Source: Bacillota bacterium (GTDB lineage Bacteria; Bacillota; Clostridia; Christensenellales; CAG-138). Taken from it: 43,128 nucleotides of DNA. Within the stretch, counting starts at the first letter, position 1. The number at the start of each line of letters is the position of its first letter. Under the pieces are notes generated by a model, which saw only the letters and a list, made by a program, of their open reading frames with translations, had not been told where the DNA came from and ran no database searches. Both the position numbers and the translations under genes were made by a program. The stretch lies in assembly GCA_022707005.1 (NCBI GenBank), contig JAKJBL010000004.1, positions 1 through 43,128 on the forward strand, given 5' to 3'. Of the stretch, positions 31,838-38,610 are shown in pieces.

Positions 31838-31926
31838 CACCGCTAGGGGCGCTAAACGGCATTTGCCGTAAAGCTGAGAATGACCCTTGGAACCTGTTTA
31901 GTTAATCCTAACGAAGGGAAGCGGAA
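31838..31926 (+). promoter_or_regulatory. TPP (THI-box) riboswitch
   Basis: The aptamer has the classic TPP features: CTAGGGGCGC with the CTGAGAATGACCCTTGGAAC core, the CAACGG-type 3' part reading AATCCTAACGAAGGGAAGCGG, and a P1 stem CCGCT (31840-31844) with AGCGG (31920-31924). It controls the adjacent thiamin-transporter gene, turning it off when thiamin pyrophosphate is bound. Confidence 0.95.
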
Positions 31927-31935
31927 AAGCGAATT

Positions 31936-31974
31936 AAGCGCCGTTCCTTTCTTTAGGAACGGCGCTTTAATCTT
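31936..31974 (+). terminator. Riboswitch-controlled terminator
   Basis: AAGCGCCGTTCCT (31936-31948) pairs with AGGAACGGCGCTT (31955-31967), a 13-bp stem, followed by TTTAATCTT. It sits between the TPP aptamer and the thiT start. Confidence 0.9.
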
Positions 31975-31997
31975 GACTGTTTTAGAAAGGGGCAAAA

Positions 31998-32681
31998 ATG
32001 GATTTCACGCTTTTTGAAGAGCTTGGCAAGCTTAAATGGTTTAGCATAGCTGCGCTTGTTTTTGCGGCTGCGCTTACAGCCTATCTTGTTTATTTGCTTC
32101 TTAAGGGGAAAAAGGGCATACGCGAAAAAGAAATGCCTGTTGGAGCAGTTGACCCTACGCTTAGCTTAGTCTACGGCGCGCTTTGCGTTGCGCTCTCGTT
32201 CATCCTCTCGTATCTTAGGCTCTTTAGGATGCCGCAGGGCGGCTCATTAACAATTGCGAGCATGCTGCCGCTAGCACTTTACAGCCAGTGGTTCGGGCTA
32301 AAGCGCGGGCTTCTTGCAGGCGCTGCTTTCGGGTTTTTGCAGCTTTTGCAGGATGCGTATATTGTGCACCTGCTTCAGCTCCTGCTTGACTATCCGCTTG
32401 CGTTTATGTGCGTAGGGCTTGCAGGGCTTTTCCCTAACAACCTGCCGCTTGGGCTTTTGGCAGGCGGGCTTGGCCGCATCCTTTGTTCAACGCTTTCAGG
32501 CGCAATCTTTTTTGCTAAGTTTAGCCCTGAGGGCATGAACCCTTGGGCATACTCGTTTGTTTATAATGCCCTTGCCTTAGGGCCTGACCAGCTTATTTGC
32601 ATAGTGCTTGCGCTTATGCCGCCTGTAAAGCGCGCTGTTTCGCTCATTGCTCCTAAGCTAAGACCTAAAGAGAGCGCATAG
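31998..32681 (+). CDS. thiT: Thiamin transporter ThiT (ECF S component) with an extra N-terminal segment
   Basis: 227 residues. From about residue 55 it matches ThiT: six membrane segments with MPQGGSLTIASMLPL, QWFGLKRGLLAG and LLDYPLAFMCVGLAGLF, all parts of the thiamin-binding site region. Residues 1-45 add another predicted membrane helix (about 14-35) not usual in ThiT. The TPP riboswitch directly upstream confirms the vitamin. It would use a shared energising module (EcfA, EcfA', EcfT) that lies outside the window. The start is an ATG with GAAAGGGG 6 bases before it. Its end overlaps the convergent small gene by 17 bases. Confidence 0.93.
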   Translation: MDFTLFEELGKLKWFSIAALVFAAALTAYLVYLLLKGKKGIREKEMPVGAVDPTLSLVYGALCVALSFILSYLRLFRMPQGGSLTIASMLPLALYSQWFGLKRGLLAGAAFGFLQLLQDAYIVHLLQLLLDYPLAFMCVGLAGLFPNNLPLGLLAGGLGRILCSTLSGAIFFAKFSPEGMNPWAYSFVYNALALGPDQLICIVLALMPPVKRAVSLIAPKLRPKESA

Positions 32682-32889
32682 GCAAAAAGCGCTGATTGTT
32701 AAACTTCCTTTTAGCCTTACTGCTTGTTCTGCCTTCAAAGGCAAGAAGTTTTGATTTAGCCTTTTCGGGCTGTATCGAAGAATGCTCTATATACGCCTCC
32801 TCAGCGTCTTGCTGCAGGTTCTCAAGCTCTGTAATTATATCCGTAAGCTTATTAAACAGCTTGTAGTAAAGCGTTTTATAGTCGTCCAT
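32665..32889 (-). CDS. Small coiled-coil protein of unknown function
   Basis: 74 residues. The N-terminal half (YYKLFNKLTDIITELENLQQDAEEAYIEH) is predicted to be a coiled-coil helix, and the C-terminal part is basic. The start ATG has TAGGAG 8 bases upstream, and a good promoter lies just ahead. It converges on thiT with a 17-base overlap. It follows the phage-like cassette with a 107-base gap but has its own promoter, so membership of the cassette is doubtful. I cannot name a family. Confidence 0.65.
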   Translation of the reverse strand: MDDYKTLYYKLFNKLTDIITELENLQQDAEEAYIEHSSIQPEKAKSKLLAFEGRTSSKAKRKFNNQRFLPMRSL

Positions 32890-32911
32890 ATAAGCTCCTA
32901 AATTCTTAGAT

Positions 32912-32940
32912 ATTTTAGCGCCTTTACAAGCTTAAGCCAA
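32912..32940 (-). promoter_or_regulatory. Promoter of the small coiled-coil gene
   Basis: Minus strand TTGGCT (32935-32940), 17 bases, then TAAAAT (32912-32917), 22 bases before the ATG. Confidence 0.55.
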
Positions 32941-32996
32941 GTTCTAATAAAAGTCGATAGCGAATAAAGCGGAAAAATATCATACTTTAGCAGGCG

Positions 32997-33290
32997 TTAC
33001 TTATCCTTGTTTACAGGGCCGCGCTTTGTTGAGACAGCATCAAAGGTGCCGTTTGCAGCCAAAGAAACAACAACTGCGTTTACAAAGCTAAGAGCCGCTG
33101 TTTCAAGCGTAAGGCCGCTTGTAAAAAGCGAAGCTAAAACGAGCAGCACAACTGCAATAATGTAGCTAAAGAGCCTTGTAGGGATGCGCTTAATAGCGCC
33201 GGCCTCCTTTAAAAGCTCAGTAAAGAGCGTTGTTGCAAGCGTTGCGCCCGCATAGGTTGCAAGCGAACTCCAAGTAAAAAATTCCCCCAT
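32997..33290 (-). CDS. Phage holin-like membrane protein
   Basis: 97 residues with an N-terminal amphipathic start, two to three membrane segments (about 10-28, 38-60, 66-84) and a charged tail (RGPVNKDK), the usual size and layout of a phage holin. It lies directly after an XhlA-like gene and an amidase gene, the classic lysis-module order. Holins make membrane lesions that let the amidase reach the wall. The start ATG has GGAGG 7 bases upstream. The family is inferred from layout and context. Confidence 0.7.
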   Translation of the reverse strand: MGEFFTWSSLATYAGATLATTLFTELLKEAGAIKRIPTRLFSYIIAVVLLVLASLFTSGLTLETAALSFVNAVVVSLAANGTFDAVSTKRGPVNKDK

Positions 33291-33300
33291 ATATACCTCC

Positions 33301-33516
33301 TTATTGATTTAAAACTCTGCCTAAAACCAGCCCTGCGCCTGCTGCAAGCAGCAAATAGAGAATTTGACCTATAAGCGCCTCATAGCGCCTGCCGCCATGC
33401 CCCTCTAAGACGCGAAGCCGCGCTTCATGGTCTACAAGCTGGCTAAGCGCAGCATCAAGCTTTGTATCAATGCGCGCTAAGGTCTGCAAAACCTCCTGAA
33501 GCCTTGCCTCCTCCAC
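33301..33516 (-). CDS. XhlA-like lysis accessory protein
   Basis: 71 residues. A heptad-rich coiled coil (about 1-45: LQTLARIDTKLDAALSQLVDHE) is followed by one membrane segment (about 49-68). This is the layout of haemolysin XhlA of PBSX-type prophages and related lysis accessory proteins. The start is GTG with GGAGGG 5 bases before it. It lies between the amidase (10-base gap) and the holin-like gene (10-base gap), so it is in the same operon. Confidence 0.7.
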   Translation of the reverse strand: MEEARLQEVLQTLARIDTKLDAALSQLVDHEARLRVLEGHGGRRYEALIGQILYLLLAAGAGLVLGRVLNQ

Positions 33517-33526
33517 TATGCCCTCC

Positions 33527-34258
33527 TTAAACCCTTTTTAAGTATTCGTGTATGCAAAAGCCGCGCCGCATCGGCATCTGCTTATGCAAAAGCACATCTG
33601 CCCAAAGCCCATGGAACTCAAGCACAAGGCAGGGCTCGTCTTTAGTAAGCCTTCCTATAATGCCATAGCCTGTGCCGGGGCCGCTCCTCAAGTTGACGTA
33701 TGTATCGCCCGAATATATATAGAGCGCAGGCAGCGCTTCTTCAGGCAGGCCTTTAAGCTTAGCGCGAAAGTCGTCCATGTTAAGCGCAGGGCAGAGCGTT
33801 TTATATGTGCCGCCTGAAGTTAGCCTGACCTCATTATGTCCAAGCACTGCCTCAGCACCAAGCGAATATTTTGCCATGACTTCGGCACTAAGCTTAAGCG
33901 CAGCGTCAAGCTGGCTTTTTGTCGGCATGCCCGCATTTCGCATATCCCCGATTAAGGCAATAGAAACAGAGCGGTTTGCAGCGCCAACTCCGTTTTTATC
34001 TTTCGTAAGGCTGTTTTTTACAGCGCCGTGCTGATAAATGAGCCCTCTGCCCTCGTATATTTCGCCTTTTGGCGTTATGCCAAAGGAATAGCCTATTCCC
34101 TTATGCCCATATACCTGTATGCGCCGCTCGTGCAGCGCCCTCCATTTATCAGGCGTTGAATAATCGCCTACTGTGTGGTGTATTTGTATATGGTCTGTAT
34201 ATTTGCGCACTATCCGCTTTATCGGCCATTTCAAGCCTGTATCAATAATATCCAACAA
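33527..34258 (-). CDS. N-acetylmuramoyl-L-alanine amidase (Amidase_2/PGRP) with C-terminal SH3b domain
   Basis: 243 residues. The amidase_2 domain (about 15-165) has zinc ligands in the expected places: QIHHTVGDYS near residue 25, an early VYGHKGIGYSFGI, then VLGHNEVR, and the late LCPALNM Cys-Pro. A bacterial SH3 domain (about 180-240, with VNLRSGPGTGYGIIGR) binds the wall. It cuts the MurNAc-L-Ala bond of peptidoglycan. No signal peptide is present, so release would need the holin, as for phage endolysins. The start is TTG with AAGGAGG 7 bases upstream. It is the effector of the cassette. Confidence 0.92.
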   Translation of the reverse strand: MLDIIDTGLKWPIKRIVRKYTDHIQIHHTVGDYSTPDKWRALHERRIQVYGHKGIGYSFGITPKGEIYEGRGLIYQHGAVKNSLTKDKNGVGAANRSVSIALIGDMRNAGMPTKSQLDAALKLSAEVMAKYSLGAEAVLGHNEVRLTSGGTYKTLCPALNMDDFRAKLKGLPEEALPALYIYSGDTYVNLRSGPGTGYGIIGRLTKDEPCLVLEFHGLWADVLLHKQMPMRRGFCIHEYLKRV

Positions 34259-34321
34259 GAAGCTACCTCCTTAAAGGGCTATGCTGCCCCTATTCTATTT
34301 TATGAACAGCTGCGCCATCAT

Positions 34322-34347
34322 GCGCATACATTTGTTAATGTATACGC
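34322..34347. repeat. 11-bp inverted repeat between the CBM gene and the amidase gene
   Basis: GCGCATACATT (34322-34332) and AATGTATACGC (34337-34347) form a stem-loop with one G-T pair and a 4-base TGTT loop, at the 3' end of the carbohydrate-binding gene. It has no T run, so it is more likely an mRNA stability or processing element than a terminator. Confidence 0.6.
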
Positions 34348-34538
34348 TACACCCGTTTTGCATCATCCTTCTTGGCGCACAGCTCCCACATTGCAAGGCT
34401 TGGCTGCCAGCCGTTGTTTGAAACAAGGCTTTTATAAAGCCTGCCTTCAAAAAGCACTACTTCGCCAAGCCTGTACGCAGCATTAATGTTTTCCGGCTGT
34501 ATCCATACCTGCTGCTTTTCGAGTAAGTTGTTTTTCAT
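34347..34538 (-). CDS. Small carbohydrate-binding (ChiC/CBM5-12-like) protein
   Basis: 63 residues, mostly a chitin-binding-type module: WIQPENINAAYRLGEVVLFEGRLYKSL, then NNGWQPSLAMWELCAKK. The aromatic pattern matches the CBM5/12 fold often found as a single domain or tail in phage fibre and lysin loci. The start is ATG 34536-34538, with GGGAG 9 bases upstream, after the fibre stop (5-base gap). It may be a fibre accessory that recognises the cell surface. The alternative is a lost C-terminal domain of the fibre. Confidence 0.65.
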   Translation of the reverse strand: MKNNLLEKQQVWIQPENINAAYRLGEVVLFEGRLYKSLVSNNGWQPSLAMWELCAKKDDAKRV

Positions 34539-34543
34539 TTGCC

Positions 34544-35131
34544 TCAACTCCCGTATACGCTTAACGCAGCTTTAAGCTCAGGCAGGTCTGCGCAGACAAA
34601 AATCCCTGTTGTAAACCACTTGCCGTCATAGGGCGCACGACAATGGAGAGTAAGCTTATCCCCTGCCACAAGGCTTACATCTATTGACCTTAATTCAGTA
34701 AATGTCGTAAGGCTCCCCGCTAAGTCAACTCCGTTTTTCATAAGCTTTGCTTCGCAAGTGTCGTAATGTGACAAAAAGCCGAATTTGACCCTGTATACAC
34801 CGGCTCTTTTTGCAGTAAAAGTACTCGACGCAACTGCGTTCCATGCGCTGTTTGTGCCTGCGCTTTGCTTAACTGCGCTAAATATTACAGTATCGCCTGC
34901 TGCTGCATTCTCAGGCAAAGAAATGCCAGATGAGCCGCTAAGCGTAAAAAAAGCGCCGCCTAAGCGCATCACCCGCACAACCTGGCCGGCGCGTATTTTC
35001 GCCGCCTTCCCGTAAGCTTCTAAAAGCGGAGCAGCGCCAAGCCCGCACACATTTAATGTTGGCGCCTCTGCACTTTCATTAAAGCGCACAGTCCACTGCA
35101 TACCGTCTGCATACTCAAGAAGCTCTGGCAA
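34544..35131 (-). pseudogene. C-terminal part of the tail-fibre protein (second frame)
   Basis: About 195 residues with the fibre motifs DGMQWTVRF, APTLNVCGLGAAPL and GGAFFTLSGSSG, followed by a beta-rich receptor-binding-like region. It has no ribosome binding site of its own; the presumed TTG start at 35129-35131 lies in AAACTGTTTG. The preceding gene ends 5 bases upstream in another frame with the fibre-like end KKLNGKEAADYAL. Adding one T to the TTTTT run at 35142-35146 (minus strand) joins the two into one protein. I therefore treat this as the 3' part of a broken fibre gene. Confidence 0.6.
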
Positions 35132-35136
35132 ACAGT

Positions 35137-35928
35137 TTAATAAAAAGTCAGGCGCTTCGCCCTCTGCCTCACAGCCGCCAAAGCATAGTCAGCCGCCTCT
35201 TTGCCGTTTAGCTTTTTCGCATCCTTAACTATGCCGCTGCTGTACGCATAAACTTCTTCGCGCATATCGCCTGTGCCTGTGCCGTCAAGCCCCTTTGAAG
35301 CTATAAGAAGCCAGTATTGCGGCTCCGGCGGCGCAATGCCTGTGCAGCCTTTAAGGCATAAATAGCTTGAACCTGAATAAGCGACTTTGTTCATTTTTGC
35401 ATAGCTTTTATCTAAGCTGTATTCTTCAAATAAAGAAGCAGCCTCATGTTCAAGCTGCCTTACCCGCTCTGCCTCAACTGCTTGCTCAATCGACTTTAGC
35501 ATGTTTACAAGCATAGGCCACTCATTTCTTGATAAAAGCGTAGATGCGCCTGCAATGCCCTTTTTACACTTGAAGTTAAAGCGCGCGCTTGTAACAAGCA
35601 CATCCTGCGCTTCGCCGGAAAACACAAGAAGCTCGCATTCAACAAGCCCGGGGCTGAAGCTTGGCGGATAAAGCTCAATAATAAGCGTGTTCTTGCGGCC
35701 GCTCATAAGCGTAATGCCGTTGCCCTCCGTATCCTGGCTTGCTGTACCGTTTGATTTTGAAAACACAGCAACAACCCTGCACCCTTGTAAATCAACCGCT
35801 GCGCCATCATCAGTAAGCGTTATTTCAAGCACATTGCCGCTGTCGCCTTCAACAACCTCAAAGTCGCGGTTGCCTGCAGGCCGCTTTAAGTCAAGCGCAA
35901 GCTGAAAGCGTTTTTTTACGTCACCCAT
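35137..35928 (-). CDS. BppU-like phage tail-fibre/baseplate protein, N-terminal part (probably frameshifted)
   Basis: 263 residues. About 1-120 has the BppU_N (phage baseplate upper) pattern: GDSGNVLEITLTDDGAAVDL, then VVAVFSKSNG and FSPGLVECELLVFSG. A short helix at 135-170 is followed by a carbohydrate-binding-like region (SYAKMNKVAYSGSSYLCLKG then PQYWLLIASKGLDGTGTGDM), and the end KKLNGKEAADYAL is typical of the middle of phage tail fibres. The reading frame then runs into AVRQRAKRLTFY and stops, apparently after a 1-nt deletion. The start is an ATG with AGGGGGA 6 bases upstream. It is the first gene of the cassette. Confidence 0.75.
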   Translation of the reverse strand: MGDVKKRFQLALDLKRPAGNRDFEVVEGDSGNVLEITLTDDGAAVDLQGCRVVAVFSKSNGTASQDTEGNGITLMSGRKNTLIIELYPPSFSPGLVECELLVFSGEAQDVLVTSARFNFKCKKGIAGASTLLSRNEWPMLVNMLKSIEQAVEAERVRQLEHEAASLFEEYSLDKSYAKMNKVAYSGSSYLCLKGCTGIAPPEPQYWLLIASKGLDGTGTGDMREEVYAYSSGIVKDAKKLNGKEAADYALAAVRQRAKRLTFY

Positions 35929-35940
35929 ATTTTCCCCCTA

Positions 35941-35971
35941 AATTAAAATAGGGCGACTGCCCCTGTCGCCC
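35941..35971 (-). terminator. Hairpin upstream of the tail-fibre cassette, probably the LCP terminator
   Basis: GGGCGAC (35951-35957) pairs with GTCGCCC (35965-35971), a 7-bp stem. On the minus strand it is followed by TATTTTAATT. It lies between the LCP gene and the cassette and would limit read-through from the LCP promoter. Confidence 0.6.
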
Positions 35972-36039
35972 AATGCTAAGCTATCATATACAGTTTCAAG
36001 TTTAAAGCTGAGAACGGTTCTTAGAAGATTTGTTTATAT

Positions 36040-37539
36040 CTATGGCTGTTCAGTCTCTGTTTGAGGCGCAAGCCACTCATAAACCTCTTTTGGCAGCTTG
36101 CCCTTTGTAACATCCTTTTGGGTGAGGCTGACTTCAAGGCAGAGCTGGCGCATGCTTGCATAAAGCTCACTCCTTTTTTGCAATATAGCGCCTACATTAA
36201 ATGGGATGTCGAGGTCGTCGCCTTCATGCCGCATAGAAACAGCGCTAAGACCTCCCATGCTTTCATTAAGCGCCAAAAGCGTCTGCGTAGGCGACAAAAA
36301 CACACCGCCCTCGTCCGCCCCGTAATAAAGGCGCACAGCTTTGTGCTTCAGCAAATACTCACAAGCCTTTAAATCGTCCCTGCCTGCAGCTGCTTCTATA
36401 TCTGCAAGCACATAATTTATATCATAGCGCGGGTTCGGAACATGAGTTATGCGGAATATGCGCTTAGAAAGGTCGCTCAGCGCCTCATTGTCAAGCAAAT
36501 AGTAAACTGCGCGCGAATACGGCGTTTTTGAGTTATACTCGCCGCTTAGAGTATGGCGCAGGATATCTTCTTTGTTAAGCTGCATTCCAAAAAGCGCAAT
36601 TGCAACAACCTGCTCCGTCTTAAGATTTGTGTCTATATGCGGCCGCATAACGCGGTAAACCTTTGCAAAATTCTTAAGCTGGTCGCGGCTTTTGAGCTGC
36701 TCGAAAATTGCAAGGAGGATGCGCTGCTGCCTGTCGTTTCTGCCTGTATCAAGGCTTATGCCCTTCCTTGCGCGGCAATAATCAAGCACCTGCTGACCGT
36801 TGAGCTTTTGATAGCCCTTTTTAAGCTGCCTTCCGTTAAGCGTAATTGCAACATCAACATCATAATATACGCCGCCCATTACATTAACAACGCCCTTAAG
36901 GCCGCTCATGTCAACGCCTGCGTAATATTCTATGTTTACGCCTAAGAGCCTGCCAACAGTTTCCATTGCGTATTTATAGCCTTTTTCTGTGCCGCTCCCG
37001 CCGCGGCTGAACGCTGCGTTAATTTTCCAGCTGCCTTTTTGCTGCTCGCCCTTATCATTAAAAATCGGGGCGTATGTGTCGCGGGGTACGGAAATTAAAT
37101 GCGCCTTATTCTGTAAAAAATCAACGCTTAAGAGCATGAGCACATCAGAGCGGTAGTCGTTGCGCTCGTCTCTGTATACTTCGTTTTCAGGGTCCTCACG
37201 CTCAGGGCTTCTGTCAAAGCCTACAAGCAGGATGTTTACGCCGTTAGCCTCAAACGCTTCTTCAGGAGGCAGCGGCTCCGGCGTAGGGCTTGGCGCAGGC
37301 GTAGGTGAGGCGCTCGGTGGTAATACGGGCGTTTGTGCAGGCTCGGGTGATGCTGATGGCGCGACAGTTGCGCTTGCCTTTGGCGTGTTGAAGGCAGCCA
37401 TGGGGTTAAAGGCTACTACATACAGAGTGCGAAGAAATAAAACGAGCGCAACAGTAAGTATGCCAATAAGCGCAAACCGCAGATATTTTAGGGTTTTTCC
37501 GCTTATAGGGCGTTTTTTGCCGCTCCCTTTTTCTTGCAT
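36040..37539 (-). CDS. LytR-CpsA-Psr (LCP) family cell-wall polymer ligase
   Basis: 499 residues. A short basic cytoplasmic tail, a membrane segment (about 19-42) and a Pro/Ala/Ser linker lead into the LCP domain: NILLVGFDRSP, YRSDVLMLLSVD, LISVPRDTYAPI, a central GVDMSGLKGVVNVMGGVYYDVD and the C-terminal QVLDYCRARKGISLDTGRNDRQQRI. A roughly 190-residue extension of unknown role follows. LCP enzymes transfer teichoic-acid-like polymers or other glycans from lipid carriers to peptidoglycan outside the membrane. The start is ATG 37537-37539, with GGGAGG 5 bases upstream. Confidence 0.93.
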   Translation of the reverse strand: MQEKGSGKKRPISGKTLKYLRFALIGILTVALVLFLRTLYVVAFNPMAAFNTPKASATVAPSASPEPAQTPVLPPSASPTPAPSPTPEPLPPEEAFEANGVNILLVGFDRSPEREDPENEVYRDERNDYRSDVLMLLSVDFLQNKAHLISVPRDTYAPIFNDKGEQQKGSWKINAAFSRGGSGTEKGYKYAMETVGRLLGVNIEYYAGVDMSGLKGVVNVMGGVYYDVDVAITLNGRQLKKGYQKLNGQQVLDYCRARKGISLDTGRNDRQQRILLAIFEQLKSRDQLKNFAKVYRVMRPHIDTNLKTEQVVAIALFGMQLNKEDILRHTLSGEYNSKTPYSRAVYYLLDNEALSDLSKRIFRITHVPNPRYDINYVLADIEAAAGRDDLKACEYLLKHKAVRLYYGADEGGVFLSPTQTLLALNESMGGLSAVSMRHEGDDLDIPFNVGAILQKRSELYASMRQLCLEVSLTQKDVTKGKLPKEVYEWLAPQTETEQP

Positions 37540-37622
37540 TTTTGCCTCCCAAGCCATCTTTAAGCAATCTGATTAAATGCGCTTAACTTTTTGCAGGCGT
37601 TTATTTAACCGATACCCCCCTA

Positions 37623-37651
37623 ATACTAATACGCAAAGCGCGTCTTGTAAA
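37623..37651 (-). promoter_or_regulatory. Promoter of the LCP gene
   Basis: Minus strand TTTACA (37646-37651), 17 bases, then TAGTAT (37623-37628). A 10-bp direct repeat overlaps it (see the next entry). Confidence 0.55.
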
Positions 37652-37662
37652 GTACGCAAAGC
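37630..37662 (+). repeat. 10-bp direct repeat over the LCP promoter
   Basis: TACGCAAAGC occurs at 37630-37639 and 37653-37662, start to start 23 bases (about two helical turns). One copy lies in the promoter spacer and one just upstream of the -35. This placement is what a regulator binding as tandem dimers would need. Confidence 0.5.
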
Positions 37663-37684
37663 CTTAAAACAAACGCCGTTGAGC

Positions 37685-37729
37685 TTGACAGATGCCGCAG
37701 TTTTTTATATTTTATATATGTATATATAC
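37685..37729 (+). promoter_or_regulatory. Promoter and candidate operator of the GntR-desulfoferrodoxin genes
   Basis: TTGACA (37685-37690) is followed by a T/A-rich -10 region (TATTTT at 37708-37713 with a 17-base spacer). A perfect dyad GTATATATAC (37720-37729) lies between this and the start codon, 14 bases before the ATG, and could be the GntR operator. Confidence 0.5.
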
Positions 37730-37743
37730 CTCAAGGTGGCGCA

Positions 37744-38109
37744 ATGTGGACTTTTAACAACAGCAGCCCTGTATTTTTGCAGCTTGCCACAAGCATTGAA
37801 GATTCCATACTCTCGGGTGAGTTTTGCGAAGAGACAAGGCTCCCCTCAGCAAAGGAGTTTAGCGAAAGCCTCAACATAAGCCCGGCGACTGCGCTAAAGG
37901 GCATGGGGCTTTTGCTTGAGAACGGCGTTGTTTTTAAAAAACGCGGCATAGGCATGTTTGTGAGACAGGGCGCAAAACGCCTTATTGCAGCAAGGCGCAG
38001 GCGTGAATTTGCAAACACGCACCTTTTGCCTGTGCTCCACGAAGCGAAAAAGCTCGGCATGACTAAAAGCGACCTTGCGGCGCTCCTTGAAGCAACGCCG
38101 TACATTTAA
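37744..38109 (+). CDS. GntR-family (YtrA-type) transcriptional regulator
   Basis: 121 residues: an N-terminal winged helix-turn-helix (PVFLQLATSIEDSILSGEF, then RLPSAKEFSESLNISPATALKGMGLLLENGVVFKKRGIGMFV) and only a short helical C-terminus with no large ligand domain. That is the YtrA subfamily, normally linked to ABC transporter genes. Here the next gene is a superoxide reductase, 48 bases downstream, so the regulator may control oxygen-stress defence, or the link may be accidental. The start ATG has AAGGTGG 6 bases before it. Confidence 0.9.
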   Translation: MWTFNNSSPVFLQLATSIEDSILSGEFCEETRLPSAKEFSESLNISPATALKGMGLLLENGVVFKKRGIGMFVRQGAKRLIAARRRREFANTHLLPVLHEAKKLGMTKSDLAALLEATPYI

Positions 38110-38157
38110 CTCAAGACCTGCACTGCTTTATAACCCATTTTATTTAAGGAGGCAAGT

Positions 38158-38544
38158 ATGGATTATTGCGGACACAAGCTTTATTTTTGCAAGATTTGCG
38201 GCAACCTCACAAACGCCTTTCATAACTCAGGGAGGCCAATGAGCTGCTGCAACGAACAAATGCAGGAACTTATAGCAGACACAACTGACGCTTCAAGAGA
38301 AAAGCATGTACCTGAAGTTCTTATAGAAGGCGATAAAGTAACTGTTAAAGTAGGGGCAGTTGAACACCCCATGGTAGATGCGCACTATATTCAGTGGATT
38401 TACTTAAAAACAGAGCGGGGCAGCCAGCGCAAATGCCTCTCTCCGGGCGAAAAGCCTGAGGCAGTCTTTACTCTTATAAACGATAAGGCGCTTGCAGCGT
38501 ACGAATACTGCAACCTCCACGGCTTGTGGGTAAAAGAGCTTTAA
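38158..38544 (+). CDS. dfx: Desulfoferrodoxin (superoxide reductase)
   Basis: 128 residues. An N-terminal desulforedoxin-type domain (FCKICGNL and, further on, SCCNEQM: four Cys for iron centre I) is followed by the superoxide reductase domain. Centre II ligands are EKHVPEV, GAVEHPMVDAHYIQWIYL and the final CNLHGLW (four His and one Cys). It reduces superoxide to peroxide without making oxygen, as expected for an anaerobe. The start ATG has AAGGAGG 6 bases before it. It probably shares a transcript with the upstream GntR gene. Confidence 0.95.
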   Translation: MDYCGHKLYFCKICGNLTNAFHNSGRPMSCCNEQMQELIADTTDASREKHVPEVLIEGDKVTVKVGAVEHPMVDAHYIQWIYLKTERGSQRKCLSPGEKPEAVFTLINDKALAAYEYCNLHGLWVKEL

Positions 38545-38562
38545 TTTAGTAAAAAGAACAAT

Positions 38563-38590
38563 AAAACAGCAGGGTCGCCCCTGCTGTTTT
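38563..38590. terminator. Bidirectional terminator between dfx and the sugar-binding protein gene
   Basis: AAAACAGCAGGG (38563-38574) and CCCTGCTGTTTT (38579-38590) form a perfect 12-bp stem with a 4-base loop and T/A tails on both strands. Confidence 0.9.
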
Positions 38591-38610
38591 GTGATTGATT
38601 TAGTTTTTGC

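Noticed and set aside
36008-36024. CTGAGAACGGTTCTTAG as a LexA/SOS box for the phage cassette
   Set aside because: Firmicute LexA boxes are GAAC-N4-GTTC. Here the spacing is one base, so the match fails. It may be another operator or chance.
36040-37539. LCP gene as part of the phage-like cassette
   Set aside because: It has its own promoter and a terminator-like hairpin between it and the fibre gene, and LCP enzymes are normal chromosomal genes.
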